Shown here one piece after another: positions 19,301 to 28,855 of a stretch of 64,000 nt of DNA (within the stretch, counting starts at the first letter, position 1; the number at the start of each line of letters is the position of its first letter). The stretch is from Spirobacillus cienkowskii (GTDB lineage: Bacteria; Bdellovibrionota_B; Oligoflexia; Silvanigrellales; Silvanigrellaceae): NCBI GenBank assembly GCA_003339605.1, contig QOVW01000059.1, positions 1 through 64,000 of the forward strand, read 5' to 3'. The translations under genes were made by a program, and so were the position numbers. The notes below the pieces were generated by a model. That model was given only the letters and a program-made list of their open reading frames with translations. It did not search any database and was not told the origin of the DNA.

Positions 19301-20365
19301 ATGCAAGTCACATCATTCATGGAAAATGAAGTTGCAGAATCTCCTAAGATTATTAAACGACAGCTACAAAACTCTGTAACAATTTTAAAAGAAATCTCAA
19401 AAAGATTACAATTAAATCCACCTTCATTTGTTGCAACGATTGCACGCGGTAGCTCCGATCATGCCGCTTTGTTTGCTAAATATGCTATTGAATCGCAGTT
19501 AGGTATTGTGACAACAACAATTGCTCCCTCAATTCATACAATTTACAAAACCAAAATCAATTATAAAAATAGTTTAGTCATTGGCATTTCCCAGTCTGGA
19601 AAAAGTCCTGATTTGGTTGAAAGCATGGCATACGCTAAAAAAAGTGGAGCACTCACTGTCGCATTGATTAACGAAAACAATTCACCATTAGAAAAAGAAT
19701 GTGAATACTGTATCCCACTCCTTGCGCAAAAAGAACGCTCTATTGCTGCGACAAAAAGCTTTATCGCCTCAATCACAAGAATTATTCAATTTATTGCTTA
19801 TTGGAACTGTGATAATAAACTTAAAGAAGATTTAATTGCTTTACCAGACATACTTGCCAATCAAACTTTAAATTATAATAAATCAAATTTAAATCATTTG
19901 TATACAGCAAGTCATATTTTAGTGGTAGGACGCGGGTTTACATTTCCTCTTGCTTTAGAAAGCGCCTTAAAACTTAAAGAAACATGCGGACTTCATGCCG
20001 AAGCATTTAGTAGCGCAGAAATTTTACATGGACCTATAGAACTTATAAAAGAAAATTTTCCAACCCTAATTTATGTTAATAATGATGCAACTTTTACAAG
20101 TATCGCAAAACTGATTGAATTATTAATTCAAAAAAAATCTATTATTACTATCATCGGCTCAAAAAAGATTATTCAAGATTTCAAACTTACTAAAAACAAA
20201 AATATCATAAAAATTGCAACTAATAATTCAAATAAATTAGGACCAATATGCAACTCTGTTCCTTTAATATATTGCTTTTATCCATTGGTTGCACAATTAG
20301 CAAAACTTAAAGGAAAAAATCCTGATAAGCCAACAAATCTCAATAAAACAACAATCACTTTCTAA
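19301..20365 (+). CDS. Double-SIS-domain sugar phosphate isomerase/deaminase (GlmS C-terminal-like, AgaS/NagB-II type)
   Basis: The ATG at 19301 with AAGG upstream gives 354 residues. Two SIS domains are visible. The first has ARGSSDHAALFAKYAIE and GISQSGKSPDLVE, the second has VVGRGFTFPLALESALKLKE and AEAFSSAEILHGP. This is the isomerase half of GlmS without the N-terminal glutaminase domain, as in AgaS or NagB-II enzymes that deaminate glucosamine 6-phosphate. It probably works in amino-sugar catabolism or recycling, but the exact substrate is open. It follows sohB after a short gap. Confidence 0.8.
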   Translation: MQVTSFMENEVAESPKIIKRQLQNSVTILKEISKRLQLNPPSFVATIARGSSDHAALFAKYAIESQLGIVTTTIAPSIHTIYKTKINYKNSLVIGISQSGKSPDLVESMAYAKKSGALTVALINENNSPLEKECEYCIPLLAQKERSIAATKSFIASITRIIQFIAYWNCDNKLKEDLIALPDILANQTLNYNKSNLNHLYTASHILVVGRGFTFPLALESALKLKETCGLHAEAFSSAEILHGPIELIKENFPTLIYVNNDATFTSIAKLIELLIQKKSIITIIGSKKIIQDFKLTKNKNIIKIATNNSNKLGPICNSVPLIYCFYPLVAQLAKLKGKNPDKPTNLNKTTITF

Positions 20366-20549
20366 ATAATCTTGGCACAAATGTTGGTTTTTTTATTTTA
20401 AAAAAAAATTTTAATAATGATAAAATATATAAATGGGATAAATCAATGAATAGTATGACAAAAGATGGTACAATATATAAATTACTAAGCAAATACTATA
20501 CTAAGAATGAAATAATAAAATACCATACTTTTATCAACTCGTTTTTTCA

Positions 20550-20879
20550 TTAATTATTTGTACTTGCACCAAAATCACGAGAACCTTGGTGTGAAAAACC
20601 AGATTCACGCGCTAAGTTAATTTGACGATTAACAACATTAAGGGTGTATACAAGCAAAATTGCCTTAAAACTTTGCCAATTTTGTACATCGAGCTGAATG
20701 AGCAAATCATCATCAAAATACATTTCTGTATTTGTTAATATTGTTTCGATTGCAGCAAAAACCTGCTCAAAAGAGCTGGCAGTCGCAAGATCAACGAGAT
20801 CATCTTTAGAACGGATTGCGCTTGCAAGACGAACCGCATTAACTCTAATTAAATCAACTGAATTACTATTTAAAATCAT
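20550..20879 (-). CDS. Small hypothetical protein
   Basis: The ATG at 20879 is chosen because CGGAGG (20889-20894) sits 9 bases before it. The longer frame starting with TTG at 20900 would contain this ribosome site. The 109-residue protein is acidic and mostly helical, with a C-terminal Gly/Ser/Asn tail. I recognise no family. It is an isolated gene between the SIS-domain gene and the ccm operon, and the strong ribosome site supports that it is real. Confidence 0.5.
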   Translation of the reverse strand: MILNSNSVDLIRVNAVRLASAIRSKDDLVDLATASSFEQVFAAIETILTNTEMYFDDDLLIQLDVQNWQSFKAILLVYTLNVVNRQINLARESGFSHQGSRDFGASTNN

Positions 20880-20976
20880 AATAAGAAACCTCCGTGTCAA
20901 ACAGATCCTATTGTAGCGATGAGATTTCAGTCGAGCAAGTTAACTATTCCATTTTTTTTTCTAAATCGGAAATAAA

Positions 20977-22161
20977 TTATTTTGCCGACTTAAATTTAAA
21001 AAATAATGATGTCCCAAGTAAAAAAAATGCGAAAAAAATAACAAGAATATAAATACCTATGCGAGAAGGAACAATTCCTTGCACCTCAAAAACCGGAAAA
21101 GGAGATGACACATCACCAACTCTTACCAGCTGCCTTGAAAGCTGTTGAAAAGAAGTCTGTTGATTTAAAGAAGTTTGATTGTCTAACGGATCAACACCCA
21201 AAATAGAACGAAATCCGCTTGGATACTGTGTAATTCTTGGAGGCCAAACATTTGGATTCTCAAGAAATTTTGTAAAAAAATTACGCAGACCGCCCTCATA
21301 TTCGGGCATCATAATAATTGTGACACCAGGAAGTTGTTGCAAATCTGCTGGCAGCCACTTTGCAATTCCATAGGGTGCCTCTAAACTGAAGGTTGCACTG
21401 ATCTGATTTAATCCGTGAGCTAAATTCATTGCAACAACCAAAGATTGAGAGTGTAAAGATTTTTCTATCTGTAAGTTTTGATTTCCAATTATTTTTAAAT
21501 CTTGAAAGTTTTTCGGCAATGGGATTTGCACCATTGAGTTTGTTAAAACGCTATTATTTTGAAACATACCAACATAATAAACAGAAAGTTTTCCTTGTTC
21601 TGGAATTAAAATATATTGATTTACCGAAGGTAGCCAAACACCTGAATGTGGTAAAACTGTAGGCGGTGGAATAACAACATCTGCAGGGGCTTTTGCAGAT
21701 GCAGCATTTTCATTCTGAGAAAAACTTTGAAAAGAAAAAACATTTAATGGTTTTAACGCAATCAACCCAATAAAAAAAACAATGGCACTCACAAACAACA
21801 ATTGGACAGAAACAAAGCCCTCTTGTTGGGTTAAATTGGGCATTGCCTCTCTTTTTATAAGTTCATTTCTTGGTTTCCATGACAGCCCCATAGAATCAAG
21901 CCGCTTACATAGTGAAACCAATAGTGTTAGTGCTTCATCGTCACTAAGACGGGCTAAATTTTCTGACTCTGTAGAATTAAAAATTAGCTTTTGCAGCAAC
22001 GCATCGCGCATCAAAATCACTTGCCTCAATTCATGTTCATCAAAAATTTCTTGAGAACTCTCATGTAAAACTTGTCGCCCTTGTAGCGAAAAAAGCGGTT
22101 TTACGACAAAAAAGATGAGCGGAATAGAGACTATCAAACATAAAATCAAAACGATTATCAT
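20977..22161 (-). CDS. Three-helix membrane protein coupled to ccmF-ccmH, CcmI-like position
   Basis: The ATG at 22161 overlaps the stop of ccmF-ccmH (ATGA), with CGGGAG upstream. A longer in-frame start at 22182 is less likely. The 394-residue protein has an N-terminal helix (IIVLILCLIVSIPLIFFVV), a middle helix (VSAIVFFIGLIALKPL), a beta-rich presumably periplasmic region (about 160-355) and a C-terminal helix. In many genomes CcmI, an apocytochrome-binding chaperone with two N-terminal helices, sits at this spot. I see no TPRs, so this may be an unrelated partner in cytochrome c assembly. Confidence 0.5.
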   Translation of the reverse strand: MIIVLILCLIVSIPLIFFVVKPLFSLQGRQVLHESSQEIFDEHELRQVILMRDALLQKLIFNSTESENLARLSDDEALTLLVSLCKRLDSMGLSWKPRNELIKREAMPNLTQQEGFVSVQLLFVSAIVFFIGLIALKPLNVFSFQSFSQNENAASAKAPADVVIPPPTVLPHSGVWLPSVNQYILIPEQGKLSVYYVGMFQNNSVLTNSMVQIPLPKNFQDLKIIGNQNLQIEKSLHSQSLVVAMNLAHGLNQISATFSLEAPYGIAKWLPADLQQLPGVTIIMMPEYEGGLRNFFTKFLENPNVWPPRITQYPSGFRSILGVDPLDNQTSLNQQTSFQQLSRQLVRVGDVSSPFPVFEVQGIVPSRIGIYILVIFFAFFLLGTSLFFKFKSAK

Positions 22162-24686
22162 GTCATTTTCTCCCGCTTGCATTCCTCAATAAATTTTTTA
22201 ATTTCAGACATCAATTTTTTATCTTTTTCTTTTTGCCGAATTTGTGAACGACGTAGAATAATCATTAACAACACAGGACCTAATATAAGCCCAAAAATTG
22301 GGATAGCCCAAATTGTTAGCCCAATTGCTGATTGAGCATCTGGCTCTCTTAAAATCCAAGGACCATAAGCCTTTTTAAAATAATTTAAAATTTCAGTTTT
22401 TGCTTTACCTTCTGCGAGTTGCTTTTCGATTTCTGTGCGCATTGCAATACTTTGCAAAGTTTCACTCTCTAATACGCTTACCCCAACACAGGTCGGACAA
22501 CGCAGATCTTTTGCAATATCTTCAATACGCGGATCAATAACCTGAGGTTTCACAACTCCAGGTAAAGAAACAGAATTTTTTTGCTCTGATTGCGCAGACG
22601 CCACTCCAAAAATAGCAAAACTGATCATCACAAAGACAAAGCCTAAAATTACTCCAGAAACAATTTCTGAACCAGAATTCTTTTTTTGATGTGATTTGTG
22701 TTCAGTCATTTTTTGTATTTCTGATGCAATATTAAAATCCTCTTCATGATCTATTTTGTTAATACTTTTTCTTCGACTCTTTTGAGACATAGCAATAACA
22801 GCACCAAGTACCATTATAACCAAACTCGTCCACACAAATTTTACTGTAGGGTTCCAATTAATTTTTAACGTAACACTTTGATTATTAACATCAAATGAAG
22901 CAAGAACGATATAAAGATCATGCCAAAATGTTGAGTAAATTCCAATTTCATTAAACCATTGCTCATTATTTGTAAATTTGCTCCTCATTGGATGGACATA
23001 AACTGTCTCCTGACTTTGCAAATTTGTCGCTTTTAAATTAGCAGCAATAAACTGCGCATTGTAATCGCGCTTAAAAGACAAACCTTCATTGGTAATTTGA
23101 TAACCATAAAATATTGTAGACTCTTTTAAATTTAAATTTGTTTCTGCCGACACACCGCGATAGTTTCCTGCAAATCCTGCGATCGCAAATAAAAACCCTA
23201 TATGGATAATAAATGCCCCTAAATAAGAACGGTTGTATTTTAAAAACACCAATCCATTCCATCTTATAGAACGCAATTTATACACCAAATCCATAATTAA
23301 GACGCCGCACGTCCAAAGCACTATTAAAAAAGTTAATATTCCAAAATAATCTAACTGACTTCTTAAATTAATAAAATAAGTTAAAACTATTGACCATATA
23401 AATGGAAACAATAAACAGGAAACAGGGTCTTCAATTTTTCCATTTTTCCATTTCATTAAATTACCAAGACCAAGCAAGGACACTAAGCCCAAACCTATCC
23501 ATGGCGCAAAAGCATTAAAAAATGGTTGTTGAATAGAAATTTTAATTCCACGAATTGCTTCAACAACAAGCGGTAAAATGGTTCCAATAAATACTAAGGC
23601 AAGCATAAACAATAGAAAAAATATCGTAAATAACAAAGCGCTTTCTTTAGAAACTCTCCATACATTGGTTTTTGCTGCACCATATAGTTGATATCCCTTG
23701 GTAAATAATAAACCCAAAGAGACCACAAATATGAAAATAACCCAAAGAAGATATGAAGGACCTATTTCGCTTTCAGCAAATGAGTGAACACTGCTAATCA
23801 CTCCGGATCGAGTGATAAATGTTCCCAAAAATGTTAATGCAAAGGCAAGCATATTTAAAAAAACCAACAACCTTGGCAGACGACCGGTTTTATCTGTAAT
23901 GAGTAATGTATGTAACGCCGCTGTTGCGGCAAGCCAAGGCATAAAAGAGCTATTTTCAACAGGATCCCATCCCCAGTAACCACCCCAACCTAGCTCAACG
24001 TACGCCCATTTGCCGCCTAAAAATATTGCTACAGTTAATGTGACCCACGCTAAAAGAGACCATGTACGCACAACTGATAGCCAATTGGTTGTAAACCCCC
24101 CTCTTGCTAATGCGGCAAAAGAATATGCAAACGGAACAATCAGCAAACAGTACCCTGTAAAAAGCATAGGAGGATGAATTGCCATATACGGATTTTGCAA
24201 CAGCGCATTCATACCCTCACCAAACTTCCCAACAGGAAAAAGTCGCGATAACGGTGCAGAATAAGTAACGTTCAAAAAGAGCATAAATGTGAGAGAAGAT
24301 GCAAAGGCGACACACAATCCTGGATACAAAGAAAAATCTGATTTTTTGACTGTAACACAGGCAATGGCGACCACAGCGCTCATCGTGAGAGTCCACAATA
24401 AGTGACTGCCCTCAAGAGAGCTCCAAAAAGAGGTAAATAAATACAAAGGTGGCATGTCAATTGCAGAATTTCTATAAACATAAAGTATAGAAAAATCATG
24501 AAAAAAAATAGCATTCCACATGACTAACGATGAAATAGCAACACATATAAAAACAGCCAGCAAAGCATTTCGCGCGCTGGCAACCAAACCAGATATAGGA
24601 TAGCGTAAGGAATAAATTCCTAAAACTAAGCTATAGATAGCAAAACACAATCCTAGACAGAGTGTAAAAAAACCAACTTCTACCAT
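22158..24686 (-). CDS. ccmF-ccmH: Fused cytochrome c haem lyase CcmF and CcmH/CcmL thiol-reducing subunit
   Basis: The single frame is 842 residues. About 1-640 is CcmF: many membrane helices, the tryptophan-rich WGGYWGWDPVENSSFMPWL haem-handling loop and NPYMAIHPPMLFTGY. After a polar linker a hydrophobic helix ends in ASAQ (about 696-699), like a signal peptide, then comes a CcmH domain with LRCPTC (Cys730, Cys733), GWGP-like AYGPWILREP and a C-terminal helix. CcmF ligates haem to apocytochrome, and CcmH reduces the CXXCH cysteines. They are usually separate proteins of one complex. It starts 3 bp after the hemF stop. Confidence 0.9.
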   Translation of the reverse strand: MVEVGFFTLCLGLCFAIYSLVLGIYSLRYPISGLVASARNALLAVFICVAISSLVMWNAIFFHDFSILYVYRNSAIDMPPLYLFTSFWSSLEGSHLLWTLTMSAVVAIACVTVKKSDFSLYPGLCVAFASSLTFMLFLNVTYSAPLSRLFPVGKFGEGMNALLQNPYMAIHPPMLFTGYCLLIVPFAYSFAALARGGFTTNWLSVVRTWSLLAWVTLTVAIFLGGKWAYVELGWGGYWGWDPVENSSFMPWLAATAALHTLLITDKTGRLPRLLVFLNMLAFALTFLGTFITRSGVISSVHSFAESEIGPSYLLWVIFIFVVSLGLLFTKGYQLYGAAKTNVWRVSKESALLFTIFFLLFMLALVFIGTILPLVVEAIRGIKISIQQPFFNAFAPWIGLGLVSLLGLGNLMKWKNGKIEDPVSCLLFPFIWSIVLTYFINLRSQLDYFGILTFLIVLWTCGVLIMDLVYKLRSIRWNGLVFLKYNRSYLGAFIIHIGFLFAIAGFAGNYRGVSAETNLNLKESTIFYGYQITNEGLSFKRDYNAQFIAANLKATNLQSQETVYVHPMRSKFTNNEQWFNEIGIYSTFWHDLYIVLASFDVNNQSVTLKINWNPTVKFVWTSLVIMVLGAVIAMSQKSRRKSINKIDHEEDFNIASEIQKMTEHKSHQKKNSGSEIVSGVILGFVFVMISFAIFGVASAQSEQKNSVSLPGVVKPQVIDPRIEDIAKDLRCPTCVGVSVLESETLQSIAMRTEIEKQLAEGKAKTEILNYFKKAYGPWILREPDAQSAIGLTIWAIPIFGLILGPVLLMIILRRSQIRQKEKDKKLMSEIKKFIEECKREKMT

Positions 24687-24689
24687 TTA

Positions 24690-25661
24690 TCACCATCTTA
24701 CTTGAGGAGGTAAAGAACAAAATATTGCCTCATGATTTCCCCCTGTCATCAAACCAAATTTTGTTCCTCTATCGTATACCAAATTAAACTCTGCATAACG
24801 CCCTCGCCAGTAATGATGTTTTTCTATAAGCACTTGATCATAAGGCATCTCAATGCGACGTGACAAAATTTCAGTATAAGCCTTTGCTGCATACTGGCCA
24901 ACATCAAGCAATAAAGATAGCTGCGACTCGTCTTCAATCTTAACAAAATCAAAGAAGATACCGCCCACACCTCGTGTCTCTTTGCGGTGTGGAATATAAA
25001 AATAATCATCCGCCCATTTTTTATATTTTTCGTAGTTGGCAATACTTGGGGTTCTATCACAAACTTCATGCATTGCATCATGAAAAAGAGCTGTGTCTTC
25101 TTCAAAAGGGATCATAGGCGTTAAATCGGCTCCGCCACCAATCCATGTGGTAACCGAATTTTTTTCAAATACTTTAATGCAGCGAATATTTAAATGCATA
25201 ATAGGCGCAAAGGGATTGCGAGGATGCGATATTAAAGAAACTCCGGCGGCTGCAAACGGCTTATTTGCATATTCACCCTCTAATGCTGGGTAATGCGGCC
25301 CCCAAACACAACTCAAGTTTACAGCAGACTTTTCTAGGTGATTGCCTCGAATCACTGTCATCACGCCACCGCCATTGAGCTTGCGGTCAGGATTGTGTTC
25401 TTTTGCTAACCATTGCTTAGCTTGACATAAGGTCTCTCCTTCTATTGTATTGAAAGAGAGCTTATGAAGATTTCTCACATATAATAAAAGCTGAATAAAA
25501 TCATGGTCAAAAGGAGAATCTTCGACGTTATTTTTAACAATAGGCCAAATTGGATCGCAACGGGATAAATCACTGAGTTCATTTTTTTTTAATGTTTCTA
25601 AATTCAGAATTGGATTTTTGTCTAAAAATGTTAACCCTCTATGCAAAGCTTGCTGACTCAT
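24690..25661 (-). CDS. hemF: Oxygen-dependent coproporphyrinogen III oxidase
   Basis: The 323-residue length is usual. The HemF signature is clear: GGGVMTVIRGNHLEKSAVN near the N-terminal third, then WIGGGADLTPM, HDAMHEVCDR, YFYIPHRKETRGVGGIFFD and the C-terminal NLVYDRGTKFGLMTGGNHEA. It decarboxylates coproporphyrinogen III to protoporphyrinogen IX in haem synthesis using O2, which implies aerobic or microaerobic life. GGGGAG precedes the ATG. It leads the hemF/ccmF-ccmH/CcmI-like operon, linking haem supply to cytochrome c assembly. Confidence 0.95.
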   Translation of the reverse strand: MSQQALHRGLTFLDKNPILNLETLKKNELSDLSRCDPIWPIVKNNVEDSPFDHDFIQLLLYVRNLHKLSFNTIEGETLCQAKQWLAKEHNPDRKLNGGGVMTVIRGNHLEKSAVNLSCVWGPHYPALEGEYANKPFAAAGVSLISHPRNPFAPIMHLNIRCIKVFEKNSVTTWIGGGADLTPMIPFEEDTALFHDAMHEVCDRTPSIANYEKYKKWADDYFYIPHRKETRGVGGIFFDFVKIEDESQLSLLLDVGQYAAKAYTEILSRRIEMPYDQVLIEKHHYWRGRYAEFNLVYDRGTKFGLMTGGNHEAIFCSLPPQVRW

Positions 25662-25784
25662 AAATAACTCCCCCTCGCCTTTTGAAATGAGTTACACATT
25701 AATAAAAATACATATACCCCTTCGAAACGGTTTTGCAAGTGAAGTGATTATTTCTAAAATTGCAATAATTTAAATTAGTTAAGA

Positions 25785-27263
25785 TTAAATATGATATTTC
25801 TTTCGTTTTGCATCAATGGCATTACGGCTAATTTGCAAAGCGGCATGCGCTTTAGCAATGCTATCATGGCGAGAAATAGCTTTAATTAAAACAAATTTTT
25901 CTATTTTGTCCAAAAGATCATTAAGAGGACAATCTTCAGAAAATGCTTTTTTAAGTAACTCTAAAATTTGATATTCAGCATCTGTTACATTATTTACTTT
26001 ATTATCAAACTTATCTGCAGCATAAGTAACTTCTTCGATCTGCTTGTTATTTAAAATTTCTTTTTGAGGTAACAATAAGTGCTTTAACTGCAAGTCTTCT
26101 TCTTCGAGCTGAGCATAAATAATCATTTTTTGTAAGGTTCTAAATAACTGTCTAATATTCCCTTTCCAATAGACATTTTGACATTTTTTAGCGATTTCTA
26201 GGATCAAATTTTCATTAATTTCAATATTTTCACGTCTAAAAAAAAGTTTTACAAAACTTGGAATATCCTGAAGCCTCTCCCTCAAAGGTTCTAAGTGAAT
26301 TTCGGCTCCTGAAATCCGGTATTTAAAGTCCGCTAACATTCTTCCAGACTCAACTTCTTCGTCCAAATCTTTGGTTGTCGCAGCAACAAGTTGAAAATGA
26401 GAGTAACAAACTTTAGTTTCTCCAACGCGAGCATAACTCCCGTCATTTAAAACTCGCAATAATTTTCTTTGAGTCGCTTGATCAAGTGTATGAACTTCAT
26501 CTAAAAATAAAATTCCTCCGTTCGCGGCTGCAATATATCCATTTGTTGTTTCGTTAGCACCGGTAAACGAACCCTTCTTATGACCAAAAAGTAACGAAGA
26601 CGTTAAGTCATCACCCAGTAGTGGGCAATTTACTGTAACAAAAGGAATTTCTCCCTCATTTTTGACTCGTTTTTGGTAAAGTACTTTAACGAGTTCCTCT
26701 TTCCCAGTCCCAGTTTCACCGTACATTATTAATGGAATTTTTTTATTTTTTGCTAAACTTGTTAAAACCTTATCTTGCCCATTTAAAACAAGCACATTAT
26801 TATTATAAAATTTAAATGTTTCATTAGTATTAACAATGCTTTGATTAGATTCTGTCAGACAATTTTTAAAGTTTTTAATTTTAGATCTAATAATATTTAA
26901 ACTATTCAAAATATCTTTACTTTTCAATGAATTACATTGTATAATATCAAATACATAACAATTATTTAAACAAAAACCGTTATGATTAGTAACAAAAATA
27001 AAACCACAATATGGAAATTCAATGACAACTTCATTAACAAATTGCTGCAAATCGCTTGTATAATTGATATTATTGTCTTTATCAAAAGGTATATCAAATA
27101 AAATGACATCAAATTTTTTTTCTAAAAGCACTTGTCTTGCTTCAAATATCGAGGCCGAAATACTAACCTGCTGTAATCCAAGTTCTTTTGTTATATTATA
27201 ATAACGAGATAACTTCTCTTTATTTTGACAGACTATCAGCAATTCAACACTCAAAGAAAACAT
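25785..27263 (-). CDS. Sigma-54-dependent activator next to the T6SS genes
   Basis: The 492-residue protein (ATG at 27263; a TTG four codons upstream is possible) has a receiver-like N-terminal domain with Asp in DVILFDI at the usual phosphorylation position. A sigma-54 AAA+ domain follows: Walker A GETGTGKE, the sigma-54-contacting loop GSFTGA, Walker B GGILFLDEVH and a late R-finger region PLRERLQDIP. A C-terminal Fis-type helix-turn-helix follows (HAALQISRNAIDAKRKKY). It activates sigma-54 promoters. It is divergent from the forward T6SS block and most likely a VasH-like regulator of the island, with a candidate target before tssB. Confidence 0.85.
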   Translation of the reverse strand: MFSLSVELLIVCQNKEKLSRYYNITKELGLQQVSISASIFEARQVLLEKKFDVILFDIPFDKDNNINYTSDLQQFVNEVVIEFPYCGFIFVTNHNGFCLNNCYVFDIIQCNSLKSKDILNSLNIIRSKIKNFKNCLTESNQSIVNTNETFKFYNNNVLVLNGQDKVLTSLAKNKKIPLIMYGETGTGKEELVKVLYQKRVKNEGEIPFVTVNCPLLGDDLTSSLLFGHKKGSFTGANETTNGYIAAANGGILFLDEVHTLDQATQRKLLRVLNDGSYARVGETKVCYSHFQLVAATTKDLDEEVESGRMLADFKYRISGAEIHLEPLRERLQDIPSFVKLFFRRENIEINENLILEIAKKCQNVYWKGNIRQLFRTLQKMIIYAQLEEEDLQLKHLLLPQKEILNNKQIEEVTYAADKFDNKVNNVTDAEYQILELLKKAFSEDCPLNDLLDKIEKFVLIKAISRHDSIAKAHAALQISRNAIDAKRKKYHI

Positions 27264-27633
27264 AATTACAACCAAATTAGAGAAAAAAATTAAAAAATAT
27301 TGATTTTAAATAAAACACATATAAAACCATTATTTTAGTTATAAAATCATATTATTAAAGCAAATAAAAACATTAAAATCCTAACAAAATAAAATCCAAA
27401 TTTATAAATAGTTTGTTCATAAACATTTCTCAAGAACTTTTTTATTTATTATTTATATGTAAATTATACTAATAATTTCAATATATTAAAAATTAATTTT
27501 AAATTTTTAATATATGTAAATTATATATTTTCCTTGAAATTATAAAAAATAAAAGTTATTTAAAATAAATAAGTCTTTATTTGGCTTATTTTTATAGAAA
27601 AACTTTAATATATTAGTCTTTTAGGTAACAGAT
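27264..27633. other. AT-rich divergent intergenic region before the T6SS forward block
   Basis: About 370 bp lie between the sigma-54 activator and the TssJ-like gene. It is almost entirely A and T, with several poly-A/T runs. The inverted pair ATTAAAAATT/AATTTTTAAT occurs near 27485-27515. No open frame of note and no RNA gene were found. A sequence TTTGGC at 27579-27584 has a -24-like GG but no GC at the right distance, so I do not call a sigma-54 promoter here. Promoters for both divergent units should lie within it. Confidence 0.5.
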
Positions 27634-28254
27634 ATGAAAATGTTAAGTTATAATATTACTCAATTATTAGTTAAATTTTTTAATTATTTTTATTTATCAG
27701 CATTTTTATTAAATATTACTGCAAACAATTATATATATGCCCAAGAAAATTTAATACAACAATATGATAATATAAAAAAAATTTCCGAGAACTTAGAATC
27801 AAATGAATCCGATAAAACCTCTGAATCAAAGAGCAAACCCGTTAATAAACCAGGAAACATGTTTGATAGATTATTTGGAAGAGTTTGCTCAGTGCAGTTT
27901 TTGGTTCAACAAAATGCAAATCACAATTCGGCAATTATTTCTGAAATAGCTGTTGTTTATAACCAAAAAACTCTTGAAAAATTTAGCTCTCTCACAAATC
28001 AAGACTGGTTTTCAGCGGATTCTGTTATTGCCAAACAACTTAAAAACTCCTCTGATGTTCAAATTTTACATTTTGAACTGACCCCTGATTACGAAAACAA
28101 TTCATACTTAATAGATATAAATTCTGGTGCTGCAGGCGCATTTTTATTTAATAGACTTTATAATAATTTAAATTTACCTCCTATTACAATAAATCCTTAT
28201 AAAAATCTTATTATAAGTTTTTATGAATCTGGGATTAACTATAAACAGGATTGA
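27634..28254 (+). CDS. tssJ: TssJ-like T6SS envelope protein (candidate)
   Basis: The 206-residue protein has a signal peptide ending near NYIYAQ. After a polar linker, the segment from about residue 88 (QFLVQQNANHNSAIISEIAV, then TNQDWFSADS) resembles the beta-sandwich of TssJ, with its conserved-looking aromatic loop and a later acidic PDY stretch. TssJ anchors the TssLM membrane complex to the outer membrane. Two facts count for it: it opens the tssK-L-M-I operon, and the fold pattern fits. One counts against: TssJ is normally a lipoprotein, and no lipobox cysteine is seen here. Confidence 0.4.
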   Translation: MKMLSYNITQLLVKFFNYFYLSAFLLNITANNYIYAQENLIQQYDNIKKISENLESNESDKTSESKSKPVNKPGNMFDRLFGRVCSVQFLVQQNANHNSAIISEIAVVYNQKTLEKFSSLTNQDWFSADSVIAKQLKNSSDVQILHFELTPDYENNSYLIDINSGAAGAFLFNRLYNNLNLPPITINPYKNLIISFYESGINYKQD

Positions 28255-28259
28255 AAATA

Positions 28260-28841
28260 ATGAACGCAGATATGTATAAAATTCCAGAAAGTAACAGTAT
28301 ATATATTCAACAAAATTTAATCTCTGAAATTTCTAAAAAACAGGAAAACCAAAGCTATCATGTTTATTTTAATCAAAACTTAGGTTATTCAAGAATTTTA
28401 AACCAAAATATACTTACTCTAACACCTGAGTTTGGCATTGAACTAAATCATTACTTTCAAGCCTCAATTTTTTGTAAAACGATCCCACAAAAGTTTTTTA
28501 TTAACAAAAATAAAACCATTCAAATCAAAGATTTTTGGAATTGCGGCAACGCTTTTGCAGTTATTCCTTTTGCCGCTTCAGTTGTTCACCCAAAAATTAA
28601 GGTTTATGGTAGCATGGGAAAAGCCTCTGGTAACAAAGAAAGTAATTTAACAATATCTCCTATTTCAATATTTTTTTGGTCTGTCAAACCAGAATTAAGC
28701 CTAGAAACAAATATCTCTGAAAATTTTAAGTTTAATATAGGTGGTGGTTACAATTTTGTTTTTTCCAATGATTCTAAAGACTTGTCAGAACAAGCCTCTG
28801 GTTTAGAAGGTATTCTATCAATTTCTTATAATTTTTTATAA
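28260..28841 (+). CDS. Unknown beta-rich protein inside the T6SS operon
   Basis: The ATG at 28260 with AGGA 9 bases upstream is preferred over a TTG at 28251 that touches the ribosome site. The 193-residue protein has no signal peptide. Its second half alternates polar and hydrophobic residues, and it ends in NFKFNIGGGYNFVFS then ISYNFL, like outer-membrane barrel strands with a terminal aromatic. I do not recognise a Tss family. It lies between the TssJ-like gene and tssK in a tight operon, so a T6SS-related role is likely by position only. Confidence 0.5.
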   Translation: MNADMYKIPESNSIYIQQNLISEISKKQENQSYHVYFNQNLGYSRILNQNILTLTPEFGIELNHYFQASIFCKTIPQKFFINKNKTIQIKDFWNCGNAFAVIPFAASVVHPKIKVYGSMGKASGNKESNLTISPISIFFWSVKPELSLETNISENFKFNIGGGYNFVFSNDSKDLSEQASGLEGILSISYNFL

Positions 28842-28855
28842 GTTAAGGAACACGC

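Noticed and set aside
20366-20549. Short region between the SIS-domain gene and the small hypothetical gene
   Set aside because: No open frame with ribosome site, no RNA gene and no clear terminator hairpin were seen.
27579-27594. Possible sigma-54 promoter before the TssJ-like gene (TTTGGC then T-rich)
   Set aside because: The -24 GG is present but there is no GC at the 10-base distance, so it does not meet the consensus.
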